Source: Flammeovirgaceae bacterium UBA1842
Lineage (GTDB): Bacteria > Bacteroidota > Bacteroidia > Cytophagales > Cyclobacteriaceae
Length of the DNA stretch: 64,000 bases
Direction of reading: 5' to 3'
Assembly: GCA_002338655.1 (NCBI GenBank)
Contig: DDIU01000022.1
Location: 1-64,000, forward strand
A program made the translations under genes and the position numbers. Under the pieces are notes generated by a model. The model was given only the letters and a program-made list of their open reading frames with translations, had not been told where the DNA came from and did no database searches. Below, piece by piece: positions 63,440 to 64,000 of this stretch. Each line of letters starts with the position of its first letter. Positions within the stretch are counted from its first letter, which is position 1.

Positions 63440-64000
63440 CTATGTTTTAAGAACAGTCTTAACCCTGATTTCATTGTATAATGTTCTATGAACTGGGCAT
63501 CGATCTGCAATTTCCATTAACCGTTTACGCTGTTCATCGGTAAGGTTTCCTACCAGTTCAATTTCCCTATCTATCTGATCAATTTTAGCCTCTGGTGTTT
63601 CACATGTTTCGCAATCCGTTACATGAACCCTATTGTGTTGCAAATGCACTTTTACTTCTTGCAAATCAAAACTTTTTCTATCCGCATACATTCTCAAAGT
63701 CATACTGGTACATGTTCCTAAACTTGCCAATAACAGATCGTATGGTGTTGGTCCCAAATTGGCCCCACCTACTGACTCAGGTTCATCCGCTAAAAAGCCA
63801 TGATCACCAGCCATTATTTCTGTAGTGTACCCAATTGGGCCCGTTCTCACTACTACGGGCATATCAGTGGTCAGCTTCTGCTCTTCTTTTTTAGCAATGT
63901 ATCTATTGGCCCATGCTGCAATCACATCCCCAACATATTGGGAATCCTCCTTTTTTGAAAGAAGGTGATCGGCACCATCCAATGAAATATAACTTTTAGG
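63440..64000 (-). CDS. OsmC domain of an alpha/beta hydrolase-OsmC fusion (partial)
   Basis: The minus-strand frame is open to the right edge, with the visible N-terminal part PKSYISLDGADHLL, the usual C-terminal end of an alpha/beta hydrolase domain. It is followed by a full OsmC domain: GGANLGPTPYDLLLASLGTCTSMTLRMYADR, and the second redox cysteine in DRCPVHRTL. OsmC/Ohr proteins reduce organic peroxides. The two-domain bifunctional form is known in Bacteroidota. An extra cysteine cluster DCETCETPEA is notable. Confidence 0.87.
   Translation of the reverse strand, partial: PKSYISLDGADHLLSKKEDSQYVGDVIAAWANRYIAKKEEQKLTTDMPVVVRTGPIGYTTEIMAGDHGFLADEPESVGGANLGPTPYDLLLASLGTCTSMTLRMYADRKSFDLQEVKVHLQHNRVHVTDCETCETPEAKIDQIDREIELVGNLTDEQRKRLMEIADRCPVHRTLYNEIRVKTVLKT

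Noticed and set aside
1..64000. Prophage, insertion sequence or transposase
   Set aside because: No transposase, integrase or phage structural motif was found in any readable frame.

Overview
The window is a chromosomal segment of a Bacteroidota bacterium, most likely of the order Cytophagales. Four things point there: the type IX secretion/gliding genes (a PorP/SprF-like gene, gldKLMN and a porW/sprE-like gene); Bacteroidota-type promoter boxes (TTG, about 19 nt, TAnnTTTG) with almost no Shine-Dalgarno signals; lineage-typical families (DUF4271, LytS/LytTR pairs, a propeller-type sensor kinase); and an F-type ATPase cluster that lacks the beta and epsilon genes. Gene calls come from reading motifs; no database search was run. 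About 55 protein genes, two tRNAs and several terminators are supported.

Layout. 1-8.9 kb: the 3' end of mutS, a TPR histidine kinase with its LytTR regulator, a beta-helix lipoprotein, a fatty-acid desaturase, a secreted HELGH metalloprotease, a frameshifted beta-barrel gene, and a DoxX/Crp pair. 9 kb: tRNA-Leu and tRNA-Gly. 9.4-16.4 kb: a DnaQ-GIY-YIG fusion, two kinds of palindromic intergenic repeat, a phosphatase, an orphan MoxR ATPase, a TIGR01777 protein, a LOG protein, and a small DUF559 endonuclease followed by a ~1 kb array of eight ~96-bp palindrome-ended repeats. 16.4-23 kb: a lytic transglycosylase, a MazEF-type toxin-antitoxin pair with a palindromic operator, an MFS transporter, and an arsenosugar-type operon (AhpD-like protein, ArsS, purine nucleoside phosphorylase, ArsM). 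23-36.9 kb: a propeller sensor kinase, uvrA, an orphan solute-binding protein, a type II NADH dehydrogenase, a LytS/LytTR pair, hemW and an Omp85-like barrel.

36.9-51.3 kb: DUF4271 protein, hemD, the PorP/SprF-like gene and gldKLMN, then convergently uvrC, PBP1A and the porW/sprE-like gene. 51.4-58.4 kb: an M23 peptidase, a bactofilin and the ATP synthase genes atpZ-(I)-B-E-F-H-A-G. 58.4-64 kb: an outer-membrane barrel with a large probably surface-exposed lipoprotein, a UbiA-like membrane protein coupled to a methyltransferase, and the OsmC half of a protein that runs off the right edge.

The regions most worth a second look are the palindromic repeat array beside the DUF559 endonuclease, the arsenosugar operon, the MazEF operator, the terminator-like hairpin between atpE and atpF, and the UbiA-like gene whose first ATG lies inside a predicted membrane segment.
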